64,000 nt of DNA, from NCBI RefSeq assembly GCF_001544555.2, contig NZ_FCOK02000005.1, positions 62,001 to 126,000 of the forward strand, written 5' to 3'. The notes beneath the pieces were generated by a model that did no database searches, was not told where the DNA came from, and saw nothing but the letters and a program-made list of their open reading frames with translations. Below are positions 63,710 to 64,000 of this stretch, one piece after another. Every line of letters starts with the position of its first letter. Position 1 is the stretch's first letter. The position numbers were made by a program, and so were the translations under genes. The stretch is from Caballeronia udeis. Lineage in GTDB: Bacteria; Pseudomonadota; Gammaproteobacteria; Burkholderiales; Burkholderiaceae.

Positions 63710-64000
63710 ATGACGACAAACGATCCAATTGTTATTGTTAGTGCAGCGCGCACTCCGATGGGCGGCTTTCAGGGTGATCTGACGGCTGCCAGTGCAAGCG
63801 ATCTCGGCGCGGTGTCGATTCGCGCCGCGGTTGAGCGTGCTGGCGTGCCGGCAGAGCAGCTCGATGAAATTATTTTTGGCTGCGTACTGCCAGCGGGCCA
63901 AGGTCAGGCACCGGCGCGGCAGGCAGCGCTTAAGGCGGGGTTGCCACTATCCGCAGGCGCGACGACGGTCAACAAGATGTGCGGTTCCGGTATGAAGGCG
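63710..64000 (+). CDS. acetyl-CoA acyltransferase (thiolase), N-terminal part
   Basis: 97 codons of a thiolase truncated by the window end. It starts [20 protein letters not shown] with GGAGG upstream of ATG 63710, and reaches the nucleophile region [13 protein letters not shown] with the active-site Cys. Thiolases cleave 3-ketoacyl-CoA. With the SDR enzyme and the acyl-CoA ligase it completes the end of a beta-oxidation-like route. Confidence 0.9.
   Translation, partial: MTTNDPIVIVSAARTPMGGFQGDLTAASASDLGAVSIRAAVERAGVPAEQLDEIIFGCVLPAGQGQAPARQAALKAGLPLSAGATTVNKMCGSGMKA

Overview
The window is high-GC DNA with the gene content of a soil or plant-associated member of the Burkholderiaceae, most like Paraburkholderia or Caballeronia. 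The indications are a CeoR-LlpE-CeoAB-OpcM type efflux locus, two Burkholderia-type porins, an Ehu/Eut/Doe ectoine locus and several small families typical of this group. No rRNA, tRNA, CRISPR array, prophage or complete insertion sequence is recognisable. This looks like a secondary-replicon or accessory region carrying physiological modules. All functional names come from motif reading and gene order, not from database searches.

Layout. 1-2561: an AT-rich edge with a possible 22-residue micro-ORF, an AraC-type regulator with a shortened N-terminal domain, and two proteins of unknown function. 2654-15228: a complete ectoine uptake and catabolism locus. The minus-strand run enuR, eutB, eutC, doeA, doeB, asnC/doeX, doeC-like dehydrogenase, doeD-like aminotransferase faces the plus-strand transporter ehuB-ehuC-ehuD-ehuA. 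A TGTCCTA element occurs twice before eutB and once before ehuB and is a candidate operator for the MocR-type regulator EnuR. 15292-16065: a cysteine-cluster protein. 16415-24487: an RND efflux locus (ceoR-llpE-ceoA-ceoB-opcM type) in which the outer-membrane channel gene is interrupted by one in-frame TAA and the LlpE hydrolase has Asp where the nucleophile Ser should be.

24821-40220: a porin, a membrane protein, alanine dehydrogenase, a large secreted glycosidase-like protein with a Thr/Pro repeat linker, a long AT-rich non-coding stretch, an acetyltransferase, a secreted hydrolase, a glycosyltransferase plus polysaccharide deacetylase pair, a periplasmic histidine phosphatase, a DUF4337-type protein and a FecR-like surface protein with a repetitive Pro/Gln tail. 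40986-47117: a SufR-like cysteine-containing regulator, a MAPEG protein, a VOC protein, a TIGR02594-like hydrolase, an MFS exporter, a NIPSNAP protein and a second porin.

48316-58114 is the most unusual part. It holds a small unknown protein, a BamA paralogue with Leu in place of the conserved barrel-lid Arg, an LptD paralogue lacking part of the usual cysteine set, and an AttEFGH-like ABC transporter with a lipocalin-like CrtC/AttH protein, all on one strand. I propose, as inference, a dedicated outer-membrane lipid or glycolipid handling system.

58256-64000: a DUF3597-type protein, a Crp-family regulator in lower-GC DNA, and an acyl-CoA catabolic set (acyl-CoA synthetase, nitroreductase, SDR dehydrogenase and a thiolase cut by the window end).
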